From Enhygromyxa salina (GTDB lineage: Bacteria > Myxococcota_A > Polyangia > Nannocystales > Nannocystaceae): DNA of 64,000 nucleotides. The DNA lies in NCBI RefSeq assembly GCF_000737335.2, contig NZ_JMCC02000004.1, forward strand, positions 96,375 through 160,374, written 5' to 3'. Each line of letters starts with the position of its first letter. The stretch's first letter is position 1. Below are positions 24,833 through 34,885 of this stretch, one piece after another. Under the pieces are notes generated by a model. That model did no database searches. It was not told the origin of the DNA and was given only the letters and a program-made list of their open reading frames with translations. The position numbers and the translations under genes are program-made.

Positions 24833-26224
24833 ATGCTGGGCCGCGTGACAGCTGCGAGCGAGCTCCCTTCACAGTCTGATCCCGTCACGCTGGCGTATGT
24901 CTGTGCCGAGTTCGCGATCGACGCGCCGCTGGGTGGATTTGTCAGCGAGCCGGGGTTGCAGGCCGGTGACGCGCTTCGATCCGCGAGCGATCAGGGCCGG
25001 GCGATGGTAGCGATCGGGCTGGTGTATCACCGCGTGTTCGTGACCCACGAGGTCGAGGACGACGGGCAGTTTCGAGTCGTGGAGGCCAACGTCGACCTCG
25101 CCGCGAGCTCGCTCGAGCGCGTGACGGGATCCGACGGCGAGCCGTTGTGGGTGACCGTCGCGCACGCGGATGAGCAGCTGAAGCTTGGGGTGTGGGCGCA
25201 CATGATCGGCGGGATTCGGCTGCTGTTGCTCGACACGCACGCCGCGGACAACAGCGCCAAGGCGCGGGAGCTGTGCATGCGGCCCCGCTCTCCGGGCTCG
25301 GCGGCGCGGGCCCGGCAGGACGCGCTGCTGTCCAGCGCCAGCGAGCCAGTGCTTCGGGCCATGGGGATCCCGGCGCGGATCCAGCATCACGCGGGAACGC
25401 AGACAAGCCAGGTTCGCGCGCACCTGCCCAGCTGGGTGGCCGACGACGTGGTCTCAACGCTGGAGCTGCGCAGCTCGCCGATCCGCGGGGCCGATCTGGC
25501 CGCGAAGGTCGACGCGCTCAAGACCCGCGCGCTGTGGAACCTGCGGGCGCGGGCACGCGAGCGCATGGTCGAGCGGCTGTACGCCCGGGGGCTGCCGGCC
25601 GGGGACTCGGACGCGCTGTGGATCGGCTGCGCGGGGCGGCTGGGCGCCGGGCTGCGGCCGGATCTGTTGTTTCATGATCTCGCGCGGCTCGGTCGGCTGC
25701 TCGATGATCCGCTCCGGGCCGTGCGGATGGTGTTCTCGGGCGCCGCCGATGCTGACGACGCGGTCGGGCAGGCGCAGCTGGCCAAGCTCGTCGAGCTCTC
25801 GTGTGACCCGACCTTCGAGGGCCGGATCGTGTTCGTGCCCGACTGGGGGCTCGAGGTCGCGGGGCTCCTGGTCGAGGGCGTCGATCTATGGTTGGGCACC
25901 GGCACCCGCGGCCGGCCGGGTGAGAGCTGGGGCGTGCGGGCGGCCGCCAACGGGGCCTTGAACGTGTCGATCGCCGAAGGTTGGTGGCGCGAGGTCGCCA
26001 GCGAACCAGGGCATCAGCTCGGCTGGACCCTGGGTGGCGAGCGCATGTTCGACGAGCAGGCAGCGCAGGACGCCGTCGACTCGCGGATGCTGTACGCGAT
26101 GCTGGAGACCGAGATCGTGCCAAGCTTCTACGACTGGGACGGCGAAGCGATCCCCCAGCGCTGGGTGCAACGCATTCGTGCCTCGATGCGGACGATCCCC
26201 GCCGCGTTCGACGGCCAGCGATAG
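24833..26224 (+). CDS. Degenerate alpha-glucan phosphorylase homologue
   Basis: 463 residues, shorter than the ~600-850 of active glycogen/maltodextrin phosphorylases. The N-terminal block LAYVCAEFAIDAPLGGFVSEPGLQAGDALRSASDQGRAMVAIGLVYH and the C-terminal block SCDPTFEGRIVFVPDWGLEVAGLLVEGVDLWLGTGTR clearly align with the family. In the motif that normally holds the pyridoxal-phosphate lysine (SGMKAALNG in the actinobacterial-type enzymes) the sequence is SWGVRAAANG, with Arg369 in the Lys place. It is therefore probably not a phosphorylase, perhaps a regulatory or binding protein. It lies upstream of a Cys-rich lipoprotein and a GH13 enzyme. The ATG has no clear Shine-Dalgarno. Confidence 0.7.
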   Translation: MLGRVTAASELPSQSDPVTLAYVCAEFAIDAPLGGFVSEPGLQAGDALRSASDQGRAMVAIGLVYHRVFVTHEVEDDGQFRVVEANVDLAASSLERVTGSDGEPLWVTVAHADEQLKLGVWAHMIGGIRLLLLDTHAADNSAKARELCMRPRSPGSAARARQDALLSSASEPVLRAMGIPARIQHHAGTQTSQVRAHLPSWVADDVVSTLELRSSPIRGADLAAKVDALKTRALWNLRARARERMVERLYARGLPAGDSDALWIGCAGRLGAGLRPDLLFHDLARLGRLLDDPLRAVRMVFSGAADADDAVGQAQLAKLVELSCDPTFEGRIVFVPDWGLEVAGLLVEGVDLWLGTGTRGRPGESWGVRAAANGALNVSIAEGWWREVASEPGHQLGWTLGGERMFDEQAAQDAVDSRMLYAMLETEIVPSFYDWDGEAIPQRWVQRIRASMRTIPAAFDGQR

Positions 26225-26321
26225 GCGCCCTCATGCGTTCGCCCGGGCTGGGCCAGCTCCCTGCGTGGTCCCCAAAAATTACCGCTCGGAAAACGCTAGC
26301 GAGGGTGGTGTCTACCTCCGC

Positions 26322-26684
26322 GTGCCGAAACAACTCTTTGTGTTCCTGTGGCTGGTGGCCGTGGTTGGCTGCGCGGATCGGGCGATTGGCGGGGGCGACG
26401 AGCTGTCGGTTGACGGCCCGCCGCCTGGCGAACTCTACGGCGAGTGTATGGACGCGAGCGACTGCTTTGACGAGTGGTGTGTGCATCCCGCCAGTGAGCC
26501 GGGGTTCTGCACCTACCCATGCGCGCAGGGCTGTGAGACGGAGCTGGGCGGGAACACGACCTGTCTGACGGTCGACGGTGAAGGGGTGTGCGCGCTCGAT
26601 TGCGGCGCAAACGGGTCCTGCCCGGCAGGCATGCGCTGCGAGAAGATCGAGTCGGGCGGCGATCCTCGATCGATCTGTTTTTGA
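26322..26684 (+). CDS. Small Cys-rich lipoprotein
   Basis: 120 residues from a GTG at 26322. Hydrophobic VPKQLFVFLWLVAVVGCAD provides the lipobox VVGC. The mature part has a repeated CMDASDCFDEWCVHP...CTYPCAQGC...CLTVDGEGVCALDC pattern, seen in many myxobacterial and planctomycete surface proteins as disulfide-rich modules. Function unknown. It ends 28 nt before the GH13 gene on the same strand. Confidence 0.65.
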   Translation: MPKQLFVFLWLVAVVGCADRAIGGGDELSVDGPPPGELYGECMDASDCFDEWCVHPASEPGFCTYPCAQGCETELGGNTTCLTVDGEGVCALDCGANGSCPAGMRCEKIESGGDPRSICF

Positions 26685-26700
26685 GCGACGCACCCCGGCG

Positions 26701-26706
26701 TATCAT
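26701..26706 (+). promoter_or_regulatory. Putative -10 element for a leaderless transcript
   Basis: TATCAT ends 6 nt before the ATG at 26713, and there is no Shine-Dalgarno in between. Confidence 0.5.
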
Positions 26707-26712
26707 TGGGCG

Positions 26713-28761
<2,049 letters not shown>

Positions 28762-28791
28762 CTTCTCCGTTTTCGCACCCTCGGCCGCGGG

Positions 28792-28806
28792 GCGCATTTG
28801 ATGCGC
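28792..28806. terminator. Hairpin after the GH13 gene
   Basis: GCGCAT-TTG-ATGCGC forms a perfect 6-bp stem 30 bp past the stop codon at 28761, within a larger imperfect palindrome (about 28776-28816). Confidence 0.45.
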
Positions 28807-28933
28807 GCGAGGTGTGGTGGGCAGCACGGCGACTCAGGGTGCGCCGTGGGCGCGGCTGATGGCGTGCCCAAGAATCCCGTTCGGGTCTATCATGCAGTCA
28901 CCTGGTGACGAATTGTCTGTCGTGGAGACATCC

Positions 28934-29611
28934 GTGAACTGTGGGGCCGCGCGTCGGAGGCTGCTGGCCGTGTTCGTGTCTGCGTGTCTGTGCGGCTGCT
29001 TGATCGAACCGAATACTCTGTTCGATTCGGGGGGACGCGACGGTGACCACGGCGTGGGGACGAGCGAGACAGCAGGCGATCCCACGACCGGAGATGGTGA
29101 CGGTGATCCCACGACCGGTGATCCCACGACCGGCGATGGTGATGGTGATGGTGATGGTGATCCCACGACCGGCGATGGTGACGACTGCAGCGATCTCGAG
29201 GCTCCCGGGAGTGATCAATGCCCTGGGGAATGCACCAGCTGTCGGGGCAACGTCTGCGTGATCGAGTGCGCGGGCGAGTCCCAGTGCGAAGGCCAAGACA
29301 TCGTCTGCCCCCAGGACTACGAGTGCGAGGTCACCTGCGAGGGCACCGACGCCTGCGACACGGGCAGCGTGACCTGCCCAGATCTCTACGCGTGCACCCT
29401 GACCTGCGAAGGGGGCAACGACGCGTGCGGCGACCTCCCGATGAGCTGTGGTCAGGGCTCGTGCACGATCAACTGCGGCGAGGCGAGTGGGGTCTGCAAG
29501 GGCGCGTCGATCAAGTGCGGAGCGGGGGCTTGCAGCGCGACCTGCTTGGACCCGACACAGCCCCCCAGCATGCCAGGCTGTGACGCGGCCTGTTCTTGCT
29601 CGCCGTGCTGA
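28934..29611 (+). CDS. Cys-rich lipoprotein with Thr-Gly-Asp repeat linker
   Basis: 225 residues from a GTG at 28934 with GGAG 6 nt upstream; a -10-like TATCAT at 28888-28893 would give a leader of about 35 nt. Signal peptide (RRRLLAVFVSACLCGC) then repeated DPTTGDGDGDP linker units. The mature domain holds about 24 cysteines in repeating CxxxC units (VCPQDYECEVTCEGTDACDTG, TCPDLYACTLTCEGGNDAC), likely a disulfide-rich, beta-solenoid-like module. An upstream ATG at 28892 is in frame. Function unknown. Confidence 0.65.
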   Translation: MNCGAARRRLLAVFVSACLCGCLIEPNTLFDSGGRDGDHGVGTSETAGDPTTGDGDGDPTTGDPTTGDGDGDGDGDPTTGDGDDCSDLEAPGSDQCPGECTSCRGNVCVIECAGESQCEGQDIVCPQDYECEVTCEGTDACDTGSVTCPDLYACTLTCEGGNDACGDLPMSCGQGSCTINCGEASGVCKGASIKCGAGACSATCLDPTQPPSMPGCDAACSCSPC

Positions 29612-29645
29612 GCGTCGCGTCCGGCTCGCGGGCGACTTCGTGTCT

Positions 29646-30140
29646 CTACGGCTGCCGCAGCGGCCCGCCGACGCCGCGGACACCCGTAGGCGCGATCGGT
29701 CCCGAGCGCGCCGGTCCTCCACTAGCGATCGCCTCATCTCGGGCCTGGGCGTACAACATCAGCCCAAGCGTGGTGATGAGAAACGCGATCGCGCCAAAGA
29801 TCGGTTGCAGCAACGAGATGTATCCGATCGTCAAGATCTGTCCGCCGATCCACGCGACCGACAATCCACCCATGACGAGGTGACCCCACATGGACCACGG
29901 CCGCCGGGCGAGCGTTGCGATTGCGACCAGCGCGGGAAATACCCCGGTGAGTGTCAGCAAGAAAAGGGCGGGGACCACATAGTTGCTAAACGGCGTGCCA
30001 TCCAGCGACGCTGTGCTCCACCCCAGACTGGCGCCGTCAGGTGCTGTCAGCAACGCGACGCCGGCCATGAACCCGCCGACCGCCAGCGCGAACTCCAGCA
30101 CGACGATCATACCTTCGGTGGGTGAAATTCGGGCGTCCAT
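29646..30140 (-). CDS. Small integral membrane protein
   Basis: 164 residues with four predicted membrane helices (VVLEFALAVGGFMAGVALL, YVVPALFLLTLTGVFPALVAIATL, WGHLVMGGLSVAWIGGQILTIGYISLL, GAIAFLITTLGLMLYAQ) and a Pro/Gly-rich tail. No family recognised. TAGGCT ends 6 nt before the ATG at 30140 (plus-strand 30147-30152), consistent with a leaderless promoter. Confidence 0.6.
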   Translation of the reverse strand: MDARISPTEGMIVVLEFALAVGGFMAGVALLTAPDGASLGWSTASLDGTPFSNYVVPALFLLTLTGVFPALVAIATLARRPWSMWGHLVMGGLSVAWIGGQILTIGYISLLQPIFGAIAFLITTLGLMLYAQARDEAIASGGPARSGPIAPTGVRGVGGPLRQP

Positions 30141-30198
30141 TCCGGTAGCCTAGCGCTTCGCACCAAAGGGCTAGCCGCAACGTCTACCCCGTGCGTGC

Positions 30199-30229
30199 TT
30201 GGTCGCGCGCAGTGGGTGCACGCGACCAA
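30199..30229 (-). terminator. Hairpin downstream of the transglutaminase gene
   Basis: TTGGTCGCG (30199-30207) pairs with CGCGACCAA (30221-30229), a 9-bp stem with a 13-nt loop. A direct repeat of CGCGACCAATTG follows. It lies 34 bp past the stop codon of the minus-strand operon ending at 30263. Confidence 0.5.
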
Positions 30230-30262
30230 TTGCGCGACCAATTGCGCGACCGAGTGCCAGTA

Positions 30263-32830
30263 TTAGCGAGACCGCAGGACGGTCGTGGGATCAATGACGC
30301 CAAGTGCCCGCCGCCACAACGGCGCGGATAGGGGGAGTTCGCCGCGGACCCCCGCGAGGCCCTTGTGCCAGACACTGGTGCTGAACTCGGGCCGCTCGGG
30401 CATCGGCACGCTGGGGTCGCCAAGCGCCGCGGCCACGTGCATGGAGGTGAGCCCGGCGAGGCTGGGCGCGCGCGGATGCAGCCGACGCGCGAACGCTTCG
30501 CGAGTCTCACCGTAGCGGCGCGTGAGCCCGGCGTCGCTGAGCATGTCAATTGCCGCGCGGTAGCCAACCCGGGGCAGGTGCTTTTGCGCGGCGTACTTGG
30601 GGATCACCCGGCGCCAGATCTTGGCGACGTAGAGGACCAACAATGCAGCGAGCAGGAAGAACAAGAACCCAAAGGCCACGTCGCGGCCAAAGTTGCGGCG
30701 CTCGGCGGGCTCTTCGCCGTTCTCGCCGGCTTCGTCGGTCTCGTTGCGGGCCATGTCGCCGAGCAGGTCGGCGAGATCGTCGTCCATGGGCGTGCCGGGT
30801 GGATCCAGGTTTTGCTCGGCGGCGATGTCGAGGATGACCCAGCCAACGCCCTCCAGGTAGAGCTCGGGCCAGGCGTGAGCGTCGCCGCCACGGATCACGA
30901 TCGTCGAGCCGCGCCGCTCGTCTTCCGTGATGTGGTACCCGGTGCCAACCCGCGCGGGGATGCCCAGGCTGCGCCACATGTACACGGCGGCGTGGGCAAA
31001 GTGCACGCAGTAGCCAATTCGATTGCCAAACAGGAAGTCGCCGGCTGGCTCGGGCACGCCGGCGTGGCGCTCGGCAGTTGAATAGGTCAGCTCGCGGTCC
31101 ATCCACAGCTTGATCGCCAGCGCGCGCATGAATGGGTCTTGGTTGTACTGCGCGGGCAGCTCTTGAATCAGCTCATTGGCGAGGTCGCGATAGCGCGGGT
31201 CGTTGGGCAGCGCCGTGTAAAATTGCCATTGCGCGTCGGTCCAGCTTGGGTCCCCAGGCGCGTGACCAATGAGCTGCTCGAGCTCGTAGTCGGGCGCGAG
31301 CGAGACGAAGCTGTACGCTCGCAAGAACCGCGCGGGGTTGGGGTTCAGCTCCGGCTTCATGGAGATCGGGGACTCCAGCGCGAACGGCTGGGCGTGCTTG
31401 GCCAGCAACACGACGTCGGCGTGGACAGTCGTGTGCAGGGCTTCTGGGGGGATCTCGGGCACGTTCGTGGGGCGGGCCGGAAATCGCCGCAGGATGTCTT
31501 TGTCGACGTCTGGCCGAACCGGGGCGACGAGGCGTGAGCCGTTGAAGTGGGACCACGCGTCCTGACGAAAGTAGAAGGCTTGGGTGGGCGGGTTGTAGTC
31601 GTCGCCAAGCAACACCACGGCCATGGGCGCGGGCTTGGTGCCCTCGGATGGTTGTTGATCCAAGTTGGGCTGCTGCTGCTGCTGGCCCTGACCGCCGCCT
31701 TGTTGGTCTTGCTGTTGTTGGCCTTGGCCCTGGCCCTGCTGGTCTTGCTGCTGCTGGCCTTGGCCCTGGCCCTGCTGGTCTTGCTGTTGCTGCTGCTGGC
31801 CGCCGCCTTGGCCTTGCTGATCTTGCTGCTGACCCTGGCCGCCGCCTTGGCCTTGCTGGTCTTGCTGCTGCTGACCCTGGCCGCCGCCTTGGCCCTGCTG
31901 CTGGTCTTGTTGCTGCTGACCGCCGCCGCCTTGACCCTGCTTGTCCTGGTCTTGCTTTTGGCCCTGACCCTCGCCGTTGTCGGGCTTCTTGTCGCCACCG
32001 GGGCCGTAGCCGTCGCTGTCTGTTGGCTTGGGCGGATCGCCGATCTGCGACTCGGTCAGGCCGAGGTCGCTGTTGGCCTGCGGCTGCGGCAGACCCTCTA
32101 CCTGAAGCAACAGCAGGGCGAGCAGGACAATGGCCCCGAGCCCGCCGATCGACGCCAGCGACACGCGCCGCTCGGACTCGGCGACCAGCAAGCTCGCAAG
32201 CACGACGACCGCGATCGCGCCGATCGTCAGGAGCACGTCGGCGGGATCGTAGCCGTGCTGCCAAGCCCAGTCGGACAGCCACAGCGGGCGGGCGATCACG
32301 CCTTCGCGGTGGCTGGCGAACATGGAGGCCACGCTGGCGCCAACAACCGCGAGCTCGAGGCCGATCAGCGCCTTGTGGCGGGCGGCCATGACCCGCAGCG
32401 CGCCCGTGACCCCGAGCGCCAGCACGAAGAAGCGCATGACCGAGCTCAGCCCCAGCGTCGCGCCGGGACCAATTGTGGCGGGGATCAGGCGGATCTCGGT
32501 CACGAAGTCCGCGAACCACCACCCAAGCCCGGCGAAGCTGACGATCGCCAAGACCAGCGCGATCAGGCGGGTCTTGGTTCGCGCGAGCAGCTCGCCGCCC
32601 GCGACACCCGCGACCGCGCCGAGCATCGCGGCGACCAGCCCTGCCGAGGTGGTAATGCCCCACGCGAGCGCGAGCGCAGCCATGGCCATGGCGCCCGCGC
32701 GGATCAGGTGCCGGCTCGAACGCAGCCAGGCGACCACGCGCTCACCGATGGTCTTGGGCGGCTTGACCGGGCGGCCGGTGTGCTCGGCCTCGAGCCGCTC
32801 GAGCTCTTGCTGTAGTTCGCGTCGACCCAT
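30263..32830 (-). CDS. TgpA-like membrane transglutaminase-fold protease with Gln-rich linker
   Basis: 855 residues. About seven N-terminal membrane segments (residues ~40-260), then a ~100-residue Gly/Gln/Asp-rich low-complexity region, then a periplasmic transglutaminase domain with the catalytic triad: Cys608 in GYCVHFAHA, His in GGDAHAWPE and Asp in GWVILDIAAE. A last membrane segment follows. This is the DUF3488/TgpA layout; family members act as envelope cysteine proteases or transglutaminases. It follows the DUF58 gene by 76 nt, the usual partner. A MoxR ATPase normally found with this pair is absent from the window. Upstream AGAGAG may serve as the ribosome-binding site. Confidence 0.85.
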   Translation of the reverse strand: MGRRELQQELERLEAEHTGRPVKPPKTIGERVVAWLRSSRHLIRAGAMAMAALALAWGITTSAGLVAAMLGAVAGVAGGELLARTKTRLIALVLAIVSFAGLGWWFADFVTEIRLIPATIGPGATLGLSSVMRFFVLALGVTGALRVMAARHKALIGLELAVVGASVASMFASHREGVIARPLWLSDWAWQHGYDPADVLLTIGAIAVVVLASLLVAESERRVSLASIGGLGAIVLLALLLLQVEGLPQPQANSDLGLTESQIGDPPKPTDSDGYGPGGDKKPDNGEGQGQKQDQDKQGQGGGGQQQQDQQQGQGGGQGQQQQDQQGQGGGQGQQQDQQGQGGGQQQQQQDQQGQGQGQQQQDQQGQGQGQQQQDQQGGGQGQQQQQPNLDQQPSEGTKPAPMAVVLLGDDYNPPTQAFYFRQDAWSHFNGSRLVAPVRPDVDKDILRRFPARPTNVPEIPPEALHTTVHADVVLLAKHAQPFALESPISMKPELNPNPARFLRAYSFVSLAPDYELEQLIGHAPGDPSWTDAQWQFYTALPNDPRYRDLANELIQELPAQYNQDPFMRALAIKLWMDRELTYSTAERHAGVPEPAGDFLFGNRIGYCVHFAHAAVYMWRSLGIPARVGTGYHITEDERRGSTIVIRGGDAHAWPELYLEGVGWVILDIAAEQNLDPPGTPMDDDLADLLGDMARNETDEAGENGEEPAERRNFGRDVAFGFLFFLLAALLVLYVAKIWRRVIPKYAAQKHLPRVGYRAAIDMLSDAGLTRRYGETREAFARRLHPRAPSLAGLTSMHVAAALGDPSVPMPERPEFSTSVWHKGLAGVRGELPLSAPLWRRALGVIDPTTVLRSR
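31660..31960 (-). repeat. Gln-rich repeat tract within the TgpA-like gene
   Basis: This tract encodes repeats of the form QGQGGGQGQQQQDQ. Repeat units vary (GQQQQDQ, GGQQQQQQ), consistent with unequal expansion. It separates the membrane part from the catalytic domain. Confidence 0.75.
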
Positions 32831-32906
32831 CGATATTGGCTCTCTTTTTGTATCGCAGACCCCAAAGGCGCGCTGGGCGATGCACGGCGCGGAGTTTGGG
32901 TCTGCG

Positions 32907-34268
32907 CTACTGGTTTCCCTTGGCTCCTAGCGCGGTGAGATGCCCGCCCGCGAACACGCGACCAGCGGCGCGATCGACCACGATCACGTTGCCGATGCTG
33001 GACAGCGTGCGCACGACCTCGCCGACTTGTTCGGTGGTGACCGGGGCGGTCGCGCCCGGCGGGATGTCGGGGGCGGCTTCACGGATAGCGAGCCGCGCCA
33101 GCCACTTGCGCTTGGGTGGGGGCGTGATCCCGTCGGTGCCAACCACGAAGTCGATCCGGCCGCCGCGCCCACCCACGTGCTTGCACTGCTCGGTCACGCT
33201 GGTCAGCCAGGGACCCGGGCGGCCCGGCACGAACACGACCGCGCGGCCGATGCTGGCCGCCTGACCGCGGCGCTGCAAGAACGCGCCAAGGCCCTTGCCG
33301 CCGACGGGCTCTTGGACCTCGGCCGAGCGCGCGAGCACGTCGACGGCTTGATCCTTGCGGGTCGCGTCGTCGTTGCTGCCGTCGGCGCCCAGCACCCAGT
33401 CGGTGCCCAGGGCGCCAAGCTCGACAGCCAGCCGCGCGGCGCCGGCCGCTGGCTCGTCGCTGCCGCCGGCGACCAAGTACGCGCAGGTCTGACGGATCGG
33501 GCTGAGCGCGCGCTCGGGTGCACGCACGACCAGCTGACGGGTGCGCGCGAACACCTTCCACAGCACGAAGCGGATGGGATCGCCCGGGGTGTAGGCGCGC
33601 AGATCGTAGAGCTCGCCCTCTTGCGGGCCCTCTGGGTGCGAGATGTCGTCGCCGCCGGCCATCCCGCGGATCACGTCGACGCGCTGGAGCTGACCCACCG
33701 AGGGCACGAAGCGGACCTTGCGTTGCTCGGCCACGCGCAGGCGGATCTGCGAGAGCCCAAAGATGTCGCCGATCTCGAGCTCGCGGACCACCGCGCCAAC
33801 CCGGCCGCGCCGCGAGGCGATCACCTCTTCGCGCAGGCGCCCGCGCTGGGGCACGATGCGGACCTGGGCCTCGGGCTCGAGCCAGCGCCAGCTGATTGCC
33901 ACGAACGGCAGCCAGCGCAGGCGCGGCAGCCAATACCCGGTGGCCACCGGATACCCGCACTCGACGTCGAGCGAGCCCTCTGCCGGGCGGTTGCGCTGAC
34001 GCAGCCACAGCACCAGCGCGCCGGTCAGCGTGGCGAGCAGGCCGAGCGCCGCGATCCCAACCCCGACGGCGCCGACGACCAACAGCACCAGATCGATCTG
34101 GCCAAACCCGTAGTTGATCAGCGCGTGCGCGCAGCCCAGCGTGACCAGCAGCCCCAGCGGGGTGATCGGGAACGGGCCCATCGCGCGGGTCATGAAGCGC
34201 TTGGCCGAAGCCCAGGCCCGGCTGAGCTTGGTGTTGCGGGACGGGCGGGCTTTCGCGGAGCGGGGCAC
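32907..34268 (-). CDS. DUF58 domain protein
   Basis: About 453 residues. Two hydrophobic segments near the N-terminus (ITPLGLLVTLGCAHALI and LVLLVVGAVGVGIAALGLLATLTGALVLWL) are followed by the DUF58 core, with the typical YDLRAYTPGDPIRFVLWKVFARTRQLVVRAPE block (the family version is often R.Y.pGDd.R.I.W). DUF58 proteins are VWA-like partners of MoxR ATPases and transglutaminase-like proteins. The start is uncertain: a GTG at 34268 or an ATG at 34193, both in frame and neither with a Shine-Dalgarno; the reading frame further upstream runs into the tandem repeat block. Confidence 0.8.
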   Translation of the reverse strand: MPRSAKARPSRNTKLSRAWASAKRFMTRAMGPFPITPLGLLVTLGCAHALINYGFGQIDLVLLVVGAVGVGIAALGLLATLTGALVLWLRQRNRPAEGSLDVECGYPVATGYWLPRLRWLPFVAISWRWLEPEAQVRIVPQRGRLREEVIASRRGRVGAVVRELEIGDIFGLSQIRLRVAEQRKVRFVPSVGQLQRVDVIRGMAGGDDISHPEGPQEGELYDLRAYTPGDPIRFVLWKVFARTRQLVVRAPERALSPIRQTCAYLVAGGSDEPAAGAARLAVELGALGTDWVLGADGSNDDATRKDQAVDVLARSAEVQEPVGGKGLGAFLQRRGQAASIGRAVVFVPGRPGPWLTSVTEQCKHVGGRGGRIDFVVGTDGITPPPKRKWLARLAIREAAPDIPPGATAPVTTEQVGEVVRTLSSIGNVIVVDRAAGRVFAGGHLTALGAKGNQ

Positions 34269-34300
34269 GATAGTTGCGCGAAGGCTAGCAGTATTTTTGA

Positions 34301-34467
34301 CCCCCACAGAGACTTTGGACTTCGCCGACTGCAGCCGCTTCGCGTCTGGTCGCTTCGCTCCTCGGGGCTGGCTGTTCCACAGTATATTACCCCCACAGGG
34401 ACCGTGGCACTTCGCCGACTGCAGCCGCTTCGCGTCTGGTCGCTTCGCTCCTCGGGGCTGGCTGTTC
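34301..34467. repeat. Two direct copies of a ~77-bp intergenic unit
   Basis: Copies at 34301-34377 and 34390-34467 share long identical blocks (CTTCGCCGACTGCAGCCGCT and the following CTTCGCTCCTCGGGGCTGGC). Each is preceded by a CAGTAT-like box. They lie in the 617-bp gap between the DUF58 and five-heme genes. Confidence 0.85.
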
Positions 34468-34541
34468 GCGGTCGCATGTTTGGCCCCCTGGAAGGGGGCT
34501 CGGGTGGCTTCGGCGAACGCTGGGGCAGGGGGATCCTCGAG

Positions 34542-34800
34542 CCTCCACAGACACCTTGGCACTTCGCTGGCTTTGGTCGCTGGAAGGGGGCTCGGGTGGC
34601 TTTGGTCGCTGGAAGGGGGCTCGGGTGGCTTCGGCGAACGCTGGGGTAGGGGGATCCTCGAGCCTCCACAGACACCTTGGCACTTCGCTGGCTTTGGTCG
34701 CTGGAAGGGGGCTCGGGTGGCTTCGGCGAACGCTGGGGTAGGGGGATCCTCGAGCCTCCACAGACACCTTGGCACTTCGCTGGCTTTGGTCGCTTCGCTC
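34542..34800. repeat. Tandem 92-bp repeats with an internal 29-bp duplication
   Basis: Units begin CCTCCACAGACACCTTGGCA at 34542, 34663 and 34755, with spacing 121 and 92 bp. The first unit is longer by exactly 29 bp because the block CTTTGGTCGCTGGAAGGGGG is repeated. A partial unit precedes it at about 34478. The first ~25 bp are shared with the 77-bp units at 34301. As 92 is not a multiple of three, the reading frame shifts at each copy, so the open frames across the block are not coding. Confidence 0.85.
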
Positions 34801-34885
34801 CTTGGGGGCTCGAGGGGATGGCTGGGGGGCGTTCGGTCGCGCTAGGGACGCTTTTTCGGGGGCTCGGCGTGATAGGGTCCGGCCT

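Noticed and set aside
34542..34800. Repeats as a CRISPR array
   Set aside because: Units are contiguous with no unique spacers, too long, and no cas genes are present.
34301..34860. Long open frames on both strands across the tandem repeat block, encoding repeated peptides
   Set aside because: The unit length of 92 bp shifts frame at every copy, so repeats appear in all frames; composition explains the lack of stops.
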